Position numbers and translations under genes: made by a program. A stretch of 44,947 bases of DNA, from positions 1-44,947 of the forward strand of contig JACQWM010000040.1 of assembly GCA_016209275.1 (NCBI GenBank), written 5' to 3'. Origin of the DNA: Candidatus Omnitrophota bacterium (GTDB lineage Bacteria; Omnitrophota; Gorgyraeia; Aquiviventales; Aquiviventaceae). Below, in pieces: positions 33,460-41,488 of this stretch; position 1 is the stretch's first letter; each line of letters begins with the position of its first letter. A model generated the notes under the pieces. That model had not been told where the DNA came from. It ran no database searches and saw only the letters and a list, made by a program, of their open reading frames with translations.

Positions 33460-34302
33460 TCAGGCCTCTGACAAGTAGGTCACCTTCGGCTTCGTGCCGA
33501 GTTCTTCCTGCAATAAGAAGCGACGCGGGTTGTGCCGCTCCGCAGAGACGGCGCTCTTGGGATCCTCAAGGTCGCCGAACCGGATCGCCTGGGCCGGGCA
33601 GGCCTGCATGCAGGCCGGCACATAGTCTCCCTCGCGCAGCGGACGGCCTTCCCTCGCCGCACGCTCCTTGGCTTGCTGCAGACGGTGATGGCAGAAGCTG
33701 CACTTTTCAGTAACCCCTCTCGGCCGAACCGAGACGTCCGGGTTGTGCATCGCGGCCATCTGTCCCGGCCACTGCGGCGCAGACCAGTTGAAGAACTTGC
33801 ACGTGTACGGGCAGGCGTTGACGCAGTACCGGCAGCCGATGCAGCGGGGATAGATCTGCGCCACCAGGCCCTCGGGGTTCTTGTACGTCGCAAACACCGG
33901 ACAGACCGCGGTGCATGGGGGGTCCTCACAGTGTTGACACGGGATCGGCAGCAACCGTTGGCGCACCGCCGGGTATTCGCCTTCCTGGACCGGGAGCACC
34001 TTCATCCACTCGATCACGCGACCCTCTCGATGCATCGTCGGATCGGGCAGCGGCTGATTGTTCTCCGTCCAGCATGCCACCATGCAGGCCTGACAGCCCG
34101 TGCATTTATCCAAGTCGATGACCATGCCCCACCGATGAGGCTGAGGATCGGCTGGGCCTGTCGGACGTTCCTCGGCGACGGCTTCGGTTTTCAGAAACCA
34201 GCGAAACAGGACGAGCGATGCGCTGGCGGTCAACGCCCGTTTCAACAGGGCGCGTCGGGAGAGCCTCAGGCCTGCCATGCCTTGACACGGGTTCCTTGCC
34301 AT
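33460..34302 (-). CDS. Tat-exported Fe-S subunit with four clusters
   Basis: Periplasmic ferredoxin-like electron-wire subunit, 280 residues. The N-terminus has a Tat-type signal (LSRRALLKRALTASASLVLF). Four cysteine groups follow: CTGCQACMVAC, CQHCEDPPCTAVC, CIGCRYCVNAC, and CSFC with CMQAC near the end, the layout of PsrB/DmsB/ActB2 proteins with four Fe-S clusters. It overlaps the molybdopterin-type gene by 37 bases, an unusually long overlap that includes the signal peptide start; an internal ATG at 34278 is an alternative. Electrons would pass between the large subunit, this protein and the membrane subunit. Confidence 0.93.
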   Translation of the reverse strand: MARNPCQGMAGLRLSRRALLKRALTASASLVLFRWFLKTEAVAEERPTGPADPQPHRWGMVIDLDKCTGCQACMVACWTENNQPLPDPTMHREGRVIEWMKVLPVQEGEYPAVRQRLLPIPCQHCEDPPCTAVCPVFATYKNPEGLVAQIYPRCIGCRYCVNACPYTCKFFNWSAPQWPGQMAAMHNPDVSVRPRGVTEKCSFCHHRLQQAKERAAREGRPLREGDYVPACMQACPAQAIRFGDLEDPKSAVSAERHNPRRFLLQEELGTKPKVTYLSEA

Positions 34303-36536
34303 GCGGTCCCTTGCGTACGCGCCTCTGATCCGTCGGCCAGCAGCTCCAATGGATTCGACCCGATCCCCTGAGCCCAGCGGCCCAGCGCCGTATGACCCAG
34401 CCCGATCGGAACCCCCACCACGCCTGGCGTCACCCCTTCATACCACCGCGCTCGGACTCGAATGCGTCCAGACGAAGAGGCCAGCCAGATCCCCCTACCA
34501 TCCTGAAGACCGTACTGTCGCGCCGTCGTCGGATGGATTTCCGCCCAGGTCTCCCACGCCTCATGCAGCTGGCTGCCTGCGATTTGCTGCAAGTGGGGCA
34601 AATGCGCCCCTGAGCCGTTCAAAAACGCCAGAGGCGTGTAGAGGTACAGCTTCAAGGGGTAGCCCTTCGCCGCCGCGTCCGGTTGATCCACAGACGATGA
34701 TGCCTCGTGAGCCCGAAGCAGCGCTGCGATCTGTTTGGGGAAAAACTCGAACCGTCCAGATGGGGTTTGGAAGGCCGGCCACGGAGCGGCCTCGGCGGGC
34801 CAGACCAATCCGCCCCTAGCTAGGATCATGTCCCAGAATTCATCGAAATCCACCGGAGGCTCCTCCTCTTCGGGAGACAGCCGGCCCGGCAGGGTCACCT
34901 GGGGCAGCAGCGTTCCTTCCCGCGCATCGTAGAGTCCCCGGACGTGCTCACGCACCATCTCTTCCATCGATGTCCAAGGAACCACGTCCGCCGCGGGCGA
35001 GCCCAGCATACCCGCCAACTGCAGGATGATGTCCTCGAGCGGCTTGGTTTGGCCTCGCGGAGGCAACGCCGGCTGGCTGATGTTCGCGACCACCGTGCCG
35101 TCCGTGGCGATCACCGGTGTGAAGTGCCATCGCTCCAGGGCGGTCGCCATGGGCAGGACCACGTCAGCGTGTAGCGCCGTCTCGTCCAGGAACGACGTGA
35201 GCACGACGACGAACGGAACCCGGCCCAACGCGTCGCTCCAGCGAGCGGGCGCGGGGCTGGCAAAGCACGGGTTGGCATCGGAGATAACCAGGGTGTCGAT
35301 GGACGCCAACCGCGAGACGATGCCATCAGCCCAGTCATCCGCCCCCGGCCCCGGTTGTCTCGACGTGGGCGGGGATGTTGCTGGGCGCTCGGAAGGAAGG
35401 GCATGCGACAGCCCCCGCGGCTGCCAGCGCCTGAGCACCCCGCCGCGTGCGTCGAGATTACCGACCAAGCCGTTCAACGCCATGACAGCCCACTGTGCGA
35501 GCAGGTCGGTTCGCGGTCCCAGCGCCAGGCCGCGTTTGAGGCCGAACTCTTTGGCCAGCCGCCTGAGCGTGTCTGGCGATATGCCGGTGCGCTGTGAGAC
35601 TGCGTCAGGGTTCCCGCGCGATTTGACGAGCTGGGTGAAGGCCTCGAAGTCCCCGGCGGCCTCGCGGACGAACCGCTCGTCAAAGAGCCGCTCCCGGATG
35701 ATGACGTGCGCCAGTGCCAGCGCCACATCAGCGACGTGTTCGGGCTGGATCGGGATCCACTCGTCGCTCTTGGCCGCGGTCATCGACAGGCGGGGCTCCA
35801 TGTGGACGATCCGCACGCGGCGATCCGCTCGCCCGCGCCGCAACATCCCGTACGCCCGCGACGCCTCGACAGGCGAGGGAAACGCCTGCAGCCAATCATG
35901 GCTGAACGACAGCACGAAGTTGGCCTGCGACAGGTCGTACAGCGGCTCTCCGGCTTCATCGACCATGAGCCGGAAGGCGTCGATTGGGAGCTCGCCAAGC
36001 GGCCAGCGCATGGAGTACAGATGCGATGATCCCAGCACCGCCAGAAATCGGCCCACGAGCTGTTGGCTCATTCCACTGGGTTGGCCCATCAGCCACGCGA
36101 ACCGACTGCCGCTGCCGTGTTGCTGGAGGCGATCGACCACCAAACGCATCGCCTCGTCCCAGCCGATCGGTTCAAACGCTCCGCTGCCGCGCGCCCCGAC
36201 GCGTCGCAGCGGCTGAAGTAACCGGTCCGGATGGTACAGCTCGGTGACGCCGGCAAAACCTCGGGGACACAGACTCCCCTGATTGATCGGGTGAGCCGGA
36301 AGCCCTTCGACCTTCACCACACGTCCATCGATGATCCGAGCCACAACCCCGCACCCGGCCGGACACAGCTGACACGCCGAGGGTGCCCAGCGCTCCGGCT
36401 CGCGCGAGACGACCGACCCTTCCTGGAGGGGCACCGGCAGGCCCAGTAGTCGGTATTTGACGAAGTTCGACAGCGCCCCCCACACGGTCGTGATGAGCCA
36501 AGCCAGGTCGAGGAACTCGCGTCGCGTTAGGTGCAT
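34266..36536 (-). CDS. Molybdopterin-oxidoreductase-family large subunit (ActB1/QrcB-like)
   Basis: A 756-residue Tat-exported catalytic-type subunit. The signal has RRE (LTRREFLDLAWLITTVW). A Cys group CQLCPAGC with a fourth Cys in LCPRG, 26 residues on, could bind a [4Fe-4S] cluster, unlike ActB1 of alternative complex III, which has lost its cofactor sites; the FeS site alone does not prove molybdenum. The C-terminal beta-barrel (IHPTTARQYGLQDGRGIWL) is present. A clear molybdenum-ligand Cys, Ser or Asp is not obvious to me. It is shorter than DMSO or nitrate reductases, as for Qrc/PsrA-type proteins. The substrate is unknown; a non-catalytic role is possible. Confidence 0.88.
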   Translation of the reverse strand: MHLTRREFLDLAWLITTVWGALSNFVKYRLLGLPVPLQEGSVVSREPERWAPSACQLCPAGCGVVARIIDGRVVKVEGLPAHPINQGSLCPRGFAGVTELYHPDRLLQPLRRVGARGSGAFEPIGWDEAMRLVVDRLQQHGSGSRFAWLMGQPSGMSQQLVGRFLAVLGSSHLYSMRWPLGELPIDAFRLMVDEAGEPLYDLSQANFVLSFSHDWLQAFPSPVEASRAYGMLRRGRADRRVRIVHMEPRLSMTAAKSDEWIPIQPEHVADVALALAHVIIRERLFDERFVREAAGDFEAFTQLVKSRGNPDAVSQRTGISPDTLRRLAKEFGLKRGLALGPRTDLLAQWAVMALNGLVGNLDARGGVLRRWQPRGLSHALPSERPATSPPTSRQPGPGADDWADGIVSRLASIDTLVISDANPCFASPAPARWSDALGRVPFVVVLTSFLDETALHADVVLPMATALERWHFTPVIATDGTVVANISQPALPPRGQTKPLEDIILQLAGMLGSPAADVVPWTSMEEMVREHVRGLYDAREGTLLPQVTLPGRLSPEEEEPPVDFDEFWDMILARGGLVWPAEAAPWPAFQTPSGRFEFFPKQIAALLRAHEASSSVDQPDAAAKGYPLKLYLYTPLAFLNGSGAHLPHLQQIAGSQLHEAWETWAEIHPTTARQYGLQDGRGIWLASSSGRIRVRARWYEGVTPGVVGVPIGLGHTALGRWAQGIGSNPLELLADGSEARTQGTAWQGTRVKAWQA

Positions 36537-36543
36537 CCCATCG

Positions 36544-37068
36544 CTATCGGTGACAGGCCAAGCAGTCCGTCGTCACGCGCTCCTTCCGGTGGCACTCGAG
36601 GCACCGTTCCATGTTGATCGGCACCGTCTGCCGATCAACCGGCCGTGTCACGTACTTCATCTCGCCGTGGCAGACGGCGCAGTCGAGCTTGGCCGTCGTC
36701 ACATGGCGCTGGTGCGAAAAATATACATGCGGCTGGACCCGGTGGACCTGCTGCCACGGGATCTCCTTTCCTTCGGCAGCGATCGCTTTCAGCTGCGGAT
36801 CGATCCGACTCAACTCCGGGGTCTTGGCGCGCCACGACGCATGACACTCAAGACACTCCTGCACCGTGGGGATCCCTGCGAACGGCTGCGAGTTGACGTA
36901 GACGTGGCAGCCCGCGCACTTGAACCCGGCTGCGATGTGTTTCTGGTGATTGAACGGGATGGACGGTTGGACAACGGCGGGACGGCGGGTTCGGCCCTGG
37001 CGCTCAGCGTACAGGACCGCGCCCGCGAGGAGGATGACGCCGACGAGCAGCAACAGTCGTTCCCTCAT
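36544..37068 (-). CDS. Pentaheme c-type cytochrome (ActA/QrcA-like)
   Basis: A membrane-anchored or periplasmic cytochrome of 174 residues. A signal/anchor helix (LLLLVGVILLAGAVLY) is followed by five CxxCH motifs: CAGCH, CLECH, CAVCH, CLECH and CLACH, with distal His in FNHQKH and FSHQRH, as in class III and c7 cytochromes. Five hemes and position before the large subunit fit the ActA subunit of alternative complex III and QrcA. Its ribosome site and stop codon lie close to the neighbours (7 bases before the next gene), so it is translated with them. Confidence 0.93.
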   Translation of the reverse strand: MRERLLLLVGVILLAGAVLYAERQGRTRRPAVVQPSIPFNHQKHIAAGFKCAGCHVYVNSQPFAGIPTVQECLECHASWRAKTPELSRIDPQLKAIAAEGKEIPWQQVHRVQPHVYFSHQRHVTTAKLDCAVCHGEMKYVTRPVDRQTVPINMERCLECHRKERVTTDCLACHR

Positions 37069-37090
37069 TGGGCCCCGCGCGAGGGAACGC

Positions 37091-37978
37091 CTAAGCCGAA
37101 GGCGCCGGCGGTTTAGGCGATTCCTTCAAGGCCTCTTTGGCTAACGCAGTCAACCCCGCGGCGGCTCCCAGCCCCATCGTCTCCACCGCCGTCGATGGGA
37201 CGATGATCACCGTCGAGCTTTGCCGCATCCCCTCCAGCAGGATGTTCATCGCACGCAGGTGCAGAGCGGTGGGATTCTCCACATACGATCGGGAGGCCTC
37301 AGCAAACGACATGGCCACTTGACGCTCTGAATCCCCTAAGATGATCCGGGCCTGTCGTTCCCGCTCGGCCTGGGCCTGCATGGACATCGCATTCTGCAGG
37401 GCGGGTGGAATCTTGACATCCCGGATCTCCACGGAGTGCGCCTTGATCCCCCACGGCTCGGAACGATGATCGATCATTTCGCACAGCAGGGCGTCGATCT
37501 TTTCCCGGCCCACCAGCATCTCCGAGAGATCGGTCTTGCCGATGACATCCCGAAGAGCCGTCTGAGAAGCCCAGGCGATGGCCTCTCGATAATTCTCAAC
37601 CTCCAGCGCTGCCTTCATCGAATCGATCACCCGCCAAAACAACACGGCGTCCACATCGACCGGGATGCTATCCTTTGTCAGGGTCTGCTCCGCCGTGAAT
37701 GGGGTCGTGATCGTCCGCACATCAATCCAGTACGGCACAGTGTCGATGAACGGAAGCACTACGAAGATCCCAGGCCCCTTGAGCTGGTAGAACTTCCCGA
37801 GTCGAAGGACGACGGCCTTCTGCCACTGCTTGCCTACTTTGATCGACACCCCCAGCAGTAGCCCGATGCCCGTGCCGACCGCAACAGCCCAGGCGTTGCC
37901 CGAAACCCCACACGCCCACAAGCCGGCGATGACGGATACGAGGAACAGCAAGACGGGCAACGGATGCGCACCCATCAT
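37091..37978 (-). CDS. SPFH-domain slipin/stomatin-like membrane protein
   Basis: A 295-residue inner-membrane protein. Two hydrophobic helices at the start (PVLLFLVSVIAGLWACG and WAVAVGTGIGLLLGV) are followed by an SPFH/band-7 domain (VVLRLGKFYQLKGPGIFVVLPFIDTVPYWIDVR) and a coiled coil (MQAQAERERQARIILGDSERQ). Slipins form ring or cage oligomers and organise membrane domains. It is unusual inside a respiratory operon; placement between two cytochrome genes (ATGA overlap with the upstream one) suggests that it stabilises or localises the complex. The usual partner NfeD protease is not in the window. Confidence 0.88.
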   Translation of the reverse strand: MMGAHPLPVLLFLVSVIAGLWACGVSGNAWAVAVGTGIGLLLGVSIKVGKQWQKAVVLRLGKFYQLKGPGIFVVLPFIDTVPYWIDVRTITTPFTAEQTLTKDSIPVDVDAVLFWRVIDSMKAALEVENYREAIAWASQTALRDVIGKTDLSEMLVGREKIDALLCEMIDHRSEPWGIKAHSVEIRDVKIPPALQNAMSMQAQAERERQARIILGDSERQVAMSFAEASRSYVENPTALHLRAMNILLEGMRQSSTVIIVPSTAVETMGLGAAAGLTALAKEALKESPKPPAPSA

Positions 37979-38385
37979 GGTTGACCTTTCTGGTCGCCCG
38001 ACGGCGGCGTCATGTACTGGGGTTTGCGGATTTGCGTGTCGTACACGAGAAACTCATAGATCTCCCGCTTGTCCTTCTTGCCAACCTCGCTGCCTTTCTT
38101 ACGCATCATTTTGTCCAGGTAGCCTTCCCATTCCTGCGGTGTGAACTCCGCGTTGATGGGGCGGGAGAGGTTGTGGCATTTGGCGCACTTTTGCGCGAAG
38201 AGCTCGTAGCGCTGCTGCATCTCGGGTGGGTACGCGGAGATGTCAATGGTCTGCGGCCCTTGATCCCACCTGGCCCGGCGCTCCTCCGGGGTTTCCTCTG
38301 ACTGCGCCAGCGCCAGCCCGGCCACAGCCAGGCCGGCTAGCGGCGCCAACAGTCTGAGCACTCGCTGGGGCGTTAATCTGGCCAT
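37975..38385 (-). CDS. Monoheme c-type cytochrome, paralogue of the one at 31540
   Basis: A 136-residue periplasmic cytochrome with a signal peptide (LLAPLAGLAVAGLALA) and one heme motif CAKCH in LFAQKCAKCHNLSRPINAE. The context IDISAYPPEMQQRYELFAQKC matches the cytochrome at 31540 nearly residue for residue, which shows a duplication within the operon with the complex genes between the copies. EFLVYDTQIRK is also shared. It probably serves as an electron acceptor or donor to the complex. The stop overlaps the start of the SPFH gene (ATGA). Confidence 0.86.
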   Translation of the reverse strand: MARLTPQRVLRLLAPLAGLAVAGLALAQSEETPEERRARWDQGPQTIDISAYPPEMQQRYELFAQKCAKCHNLSRPINAEFTPQEWEGYLDKMMRKKGSEVGKKDKREIYEFLVYDTQIRKPQYMTPPSGDQKGQP

Positions 38386-38403
38386 CGTTCCTCCATGGGT
38401 TCG

Positions 38404-38676
38404 TCAGTTGGAATTCTGCAAGTACTCGAGAATTTTCTGGCTTTCCTCTGCGGTCAGATTGGCCCGGACGCGCATGTGTCCCATCACGATCTTCCAGCGC
38501 TTATCCGAATGCTCCACCGGAGGCCGCGCGGCATGGCACCGGGCGCACGTCGCCTCGTACAGCCGCGCGCCCGTCCAGCCGGTTGAGGATTTCTCCTCCT
38601 TCGCCGAGACACCTCCTGTGGCGGCAACAAGCCCCAGCACCGTCAGGAGAACGCCGAATACAAACCGTCTCATCAT
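38404..38676 (-). CDS. Small monoheme c-type cytochrome
   Basis: A 90-residue cytochrome: signal peptide (FGVLLTVLGLVAATGGVSA), one heme motif CARCH in YEATCARCHAARPP and a Met ligand candidate in WKIVMGHM. Its C-terminal helix (LTAEESQKILEYLQNSN) is the standard ending of cytochrome c class I-type domains. I choose the first of two ATGs at 38676 with GGGGAGG upstream. It is different from the paralogous pair at 31540 and 37975. It lies between the porin and the respiratory complex, consistent with carrying electrons in the periplasm. Confidence 0.86.
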   Translation of the reverse strand: MMRRFVFGVLLTVLGLVAATGGVSAKEEKSSTGWTGARLYEATCARCHAARPPVEHSDKRWKIVMGHMRVRANLTAEESQKILEYLQNSN

Positions 38677-38692
38677 CTGTCCTCCCCTGCGA

Positions 38693-39943
38693 TCAGAAGC
38701 CATACGCGATCTGCGTGATGAACAGGTCATCGTCCACCTTCGCGGTGCCGGCATTCTCCTGGCTCCATTCATATGCCAGACGCCACACCAGGCTCGGGCG
38801 GAGATAGTAGTTCACGCCGATGCCGAACTCATGCTGGTTGTCGGTCCCGCTCGTCGTCTCGAGCGCCGCTTGGCTGAATCGCCCGACGAGCTCCGTGTTG
38901 CCGAGGTATCGGCTGCCGGGAAGATCGCCCAACCAGACGGCGAGATCGTTCAGGGAATACGCGGCTTGGAGGTACCAGCCTTTCTTCAGCAGGTCTTCCT
39001 GGTCGGTGTTTGGGGTCGCCACCTCCTGGAACGTGAGGATGTATTCACCGCGGATCTCGAGCGATTCGGTCGGATGGGCCGCCCAATCCAAGCCCCACAT
39101 GTTCAAATCCAGCGTGCCGTCGGTCGTGTAGGCGCCACGATACCAGGAGGTCCCGATGCTGCCCCACGGGAGCACCCGCAGCCCCCACCGGGTGCCGACG
39201 GCGATGTTGTCGTTGCTGTCCGTCACGTTATCGCGCAGGTCGCGCAAGCTTGCCCCAGATGCGCCTTCCAAGCCGTTCGTCAGATACGCGGTGTATTCCA
39301 CGTCGACGGGTCGGTCCGTCCCGAGGAACTTGTTGATCCCGACCGCGCCTCGTGCTTGGGCGCCGATCTCAGTCCATTCACCTGGCAGCACCTCGTCGAA
39401 GATGATGGGCCGAGTGGGGAACTTGTTGATCCACGTCGGATGGAGCCGGTCGTTCCACTCGCCGAAGGGCATAAGGAACTTGCCGCCTTCGAGCGTGAGG
39501 TAATCATTGACCATCCAGTCGATCGTCGCGTACTCCAACATCTTTTCATCGCCGCCATTCTCATACTCGAGCTCGGCTTGCATCAGGACGTTCTCGCCCA
39601 GCATTCCCAAAAAGATCGGGTTGAAGTGGCCGTTTTCGAATGTCCGAGAGGCGCTTTCGTTCGCCTGGTATGCCAGATCCACTGCGCCGGTCACCATGAC
39701 GCCGGTGTTCTGTCCCAGGTCGAGGCTTCCCAGCGGCCCGTGGGCCGCTTCCTTGACGGAGGCCAACTCCTTTCGGTCAGACTCTCGCTGCTGCTTGAGC
39801 TGATCGAGCTGGCCTTGGAGCGCACGCACCTGCGCTTCCAATTGGGCGATCTTGTCGTCCGTCGTATCAGCCCACACCGGCCCGCCGGCAACGCAGAGAC
39901 CGCCGATGAGCGCAACCGCTCGCCATCCCCCCGCTCTCCCCAT
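38693..39943 (-). CDS. Outer-membrane porin with N-terminal coiled coil
   Basis: A 416-residue beta-barrel protein. A signal peptide (WRAVALIGGLCVAGGPVWA) is followed by a coiled coil (KIAQLEAQVRALQGQLDQL) of the type found at the N-terminus of OprO/P-like trimeric porins, then alternating beta strands (MVTGAVDLAYQANES, ALEYENG-type, ending DDDLFITQIAYGF with a terminal Phe). I use the ATG at 39943 with GGGGAGG five bases upstream; a larger frame starting at 40063 lacks a signal peptide at its start. It is first in the operon of cytochrome genes. It might import an anion substrate of the complex or be a general pore. Confidence 0.82.
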   Translation of the reverse strand: MGRAGGWRAVALIGGLCVAGGPVWADTTDDKIAQLEAQVRALQGQLDQLKQQRESDRKELASVKEAAHGPLGSLDLGQNTGVMVTGAVDLAYQANESASRTFENGHFNPIFLGMLGENVLMQAELEYENGGDEKMLEYATIDWMVNDYLTLEGGKFLMPFGEWNDRLHPTWINKFPTRPIIFDEVLPGEWTEIGAQARGAVGINKFLGTDRPVDVEYTAYLTNGLEGASGASLRDLRDNVTDSNDNIAVGTRWGLRVLPWGSIGTSWYRGAYTTDGTLDLNMWGLDWAAHPTESLEIRGEYILTFQEVATPNTDQEDLLKKGWYLQAAYSLNDLAVWLGDLPGSRYLGNTELVGRFSQAALETTSGTDNQHEFGIGVNYYLRPSLVWRLAYEWSQENAGTAKVDDDLFITQIAYGF

Positions 39944-40047
39944 CATCTCCTCCCCTCCCGTGCCTGATCCGTCCTCACCGAACTCGTCCGCTGCGACGCT
40001 CGCGTTGGCGCACGACGGATGGAACGACACTCCGACAGTTGCCGGTA

Positions 40048-40102
40048 AGAATAGCGGGGGCACCTGAAGAAATGCTGAAGAATTGCTTAAGGTTTCTTAA
40101 GC
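40048..40102 (-). promoter_or_regulatory. Four 11-bp direct repeats and promoter before the porin operon
   Basis: On the plus strand two repeats CTGAAGAAATG (40064-40074) and CTGAAGAATTG (40075-40085) are followed by CTTAAGGTTTC (40086-40096) and TTAAGC. On the minus strand these are CTTMAG units spaced 11 bases apart, the helical spacing at which OmpR-family regulators bind. A minus-10-like TATTCT lies at 40048-40053, ten bases after the last unit. GCTTAAG-GTTT-CTTAAGC (40085-40102) is also a perfect hairpin that overlaps the sensor-kinase stop. The adjacent response regulator is the obvious candidate. Confidence 0.55.
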
Positions 40103-41488
40103 AAGCGGCAGGCGGATGCGGAAGGCAGTGCCTTGGCCCGAGGTGCTCTCGACACGGATGGTCCCCCCGTGAGCCTCGGCAATCATCTGGCAGATCGCCA
40201 AACCCAGTCCATGGCCGCCAACGGCACCATCGCGGCTCTGGTCGACCCGGTAGAACCGATCAAAAATATGCGGGAGGTGTTCAGGGGCGATGCCGATGCC
40301 AGTGTCTTTGACCGTCAGCTCGACATGTTCGTCGCTGGCCCAATATCCAAGGATGATCCGTCCTCTCTCAGGAGTGTACTTGACCGCGTTGTCCACGAGG
40401 TTGAGTAAGAGCTGCTTGAGCCGCATCTCATCGGCACGCACGATGATATCGCGGCCGTTCACGACGTCCACCTCAAGCTGCTTCGCTTCGCCGAGGAGCC
40501 GAGCGTCTTCCGCCATCTCGTGGATCAGCCTCGATAGGGAGACCGACTCCCGCTCGAGCTCCAGCCGACCGCCATCCGCCCGCGAAAGAAGCAGCAGGCC
40601 GTCGATCAGGCGGGTGAGTCGGTCAATCTCCGTCATGCAGTTCTGCAACGTCTCCTGACAGCGGCCCGGGACCGGGCACGCGCTGATTCCGGTTTCGATC
40701 TCCCCTTTGAGGACCGCCAGCGGCGTGCGCAACTCGTGGGACGCATCCGAGGTGAACTGGCGCATCTGGGCGAACGACCGGTGGAGCCGTCCGGCCATCT
40801 CGTTGAACGTGTTGGCAAGCCGCTCGACTTCATCGCCGGTCGCCGGCACCGGAATGCGTCGGTCGACGACGTTGTCCGCTTGGATCGCTTGCGCGCTATC
40901 GATCATGTGTCGCAGCGGTGCGAGCGCCCGATTGAGCAGCACCCATGCTCCGATGCTAGCCACGAGAAAAATGATAGGCACGAGAATCACCAGGGTTTCG
41001 AGCAGATGCCAGAGGCCTTCTTGCACGCCGCGAAGCGGCATCGCGACAGTGCCTACATAGGCTAGCCGACCGTCTTCGCGCACTTCCTGCCGAAGCGCAC
41101 GCCATCGCCCGGCGTGCGGCAGCCGGACGGAGACAGGTCGACCAGTACCGGCCTCTGCGGACACTCGCAGGGTGTCACTCACATCAAGCGGCAGCACGGC
41201 CGTGTCGTACAGGGTTTTGCCGGCGCCATCGGTGATGTGCACGTAGAGCTCGCGCTCGACCCCGTGGAGATCGGCCATCTCCTTGACGACACGGCCGACC
41301 TCGATCCCTTTGTGCTGGGGCAGCAGTTCAACCAAGCATCCCGTATAGGCCGCCAGCTGCTCATCGAACTCGCCATACAGCCGAGCGGACATGCGGTGAT
41401 ACAGGCTGGTTCCGACGACACCATGCACCAATCCCAGACTGACAACGTACCAGGTGATCAGACGAACGCGGATGTTGCGCACGGTCAT
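40097..41488 (-). CDS. Sensor histidine kinase, CusS-like heavy-metal type
   Basis: An inner-membrane two-component sensor of 463 residues. Two transmembrane helices flank a periplasmic domain of about 130 residues (YHRMSARLYGEFDEQLAAYT ... GRLAYVGTVAMPL), followed by a HAMP domain, the His box SDASHELRTPLAVLKGE (phosphorylated His) and the ATPase boxes LLLNLVDNAVKYTPERG, GIGIAPEHLPHIFDRFYR and GGHGLGLAICQMIAEAHGG. This layout resembles copper/silver sensors CusS and heavy-metal kinases. It starts directly after the regulator stop (TGA then ATG). The signal is not identified; the periplasmic segment has few Cys or His. Confidence 0.9.
   Translation of the reverse strand: MTVRNIRVRLITWYVVSLGLVHGVVGTSLYHRMSARLYGEFDEQLAAYTGCLVELLPQHKGIEVGRVVKEMADLHGVERELYVHITDGAGKTLYDTAVLPLDVSDTLRVSAEAGTGRPVSVRLPHAGRWRALRQEVREDGRLAYVGTVAMPLRGVQEGLWHLLETLVILVPIIFLVASIGAWVLLNRALAPLRHMIDSAQAIQADNVVDRRIPVPATGDEVERLANTFNEMAGRLHRSFAQMRQFTSDASHELRTPLAVLKGEIETGISACPVPGRCQETLQNCMTEIDRLTRLIDGLLLLSRADGGRLELERESVSLSRLIHEMAEDARLLGEAKQLEVDVVNGRDIIVRADEMRLKQLLLNLVDNAVKYTPERGRIILGYWASDEHVELTVKDTGIGIAPEHLPHIFDRFYRVDQSRDGAVGGHGLGLAICQMIAEAHGGTIRVESTSGQGTAFRIRLPLA

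Noticed and set aside
35026-36216. Plus-strand frame of 396 codons opposite the molybdopterin-type subunit
   Set aside because: Arg/Ser-rich shadow with no family similarity that I can see; the minus strand gene is well supported.
34266-36536. Assignment as arsenite, nitrate, tetrathionate or DMSO enzyme
   Set aside because: The size, missing clear molybdenum ligand and gene order fit the Act/Qrc/Psr group better; no substrate can be given.
38408-39967. Long plus-strand open frame of 519 codons opposite the porin and cytochrome genes
   Set aside because: It lies entirely antisense to the porin and the monoheme cytochrome, has no recognisable domain, and results from the high GC third-position pattern on the other strand.
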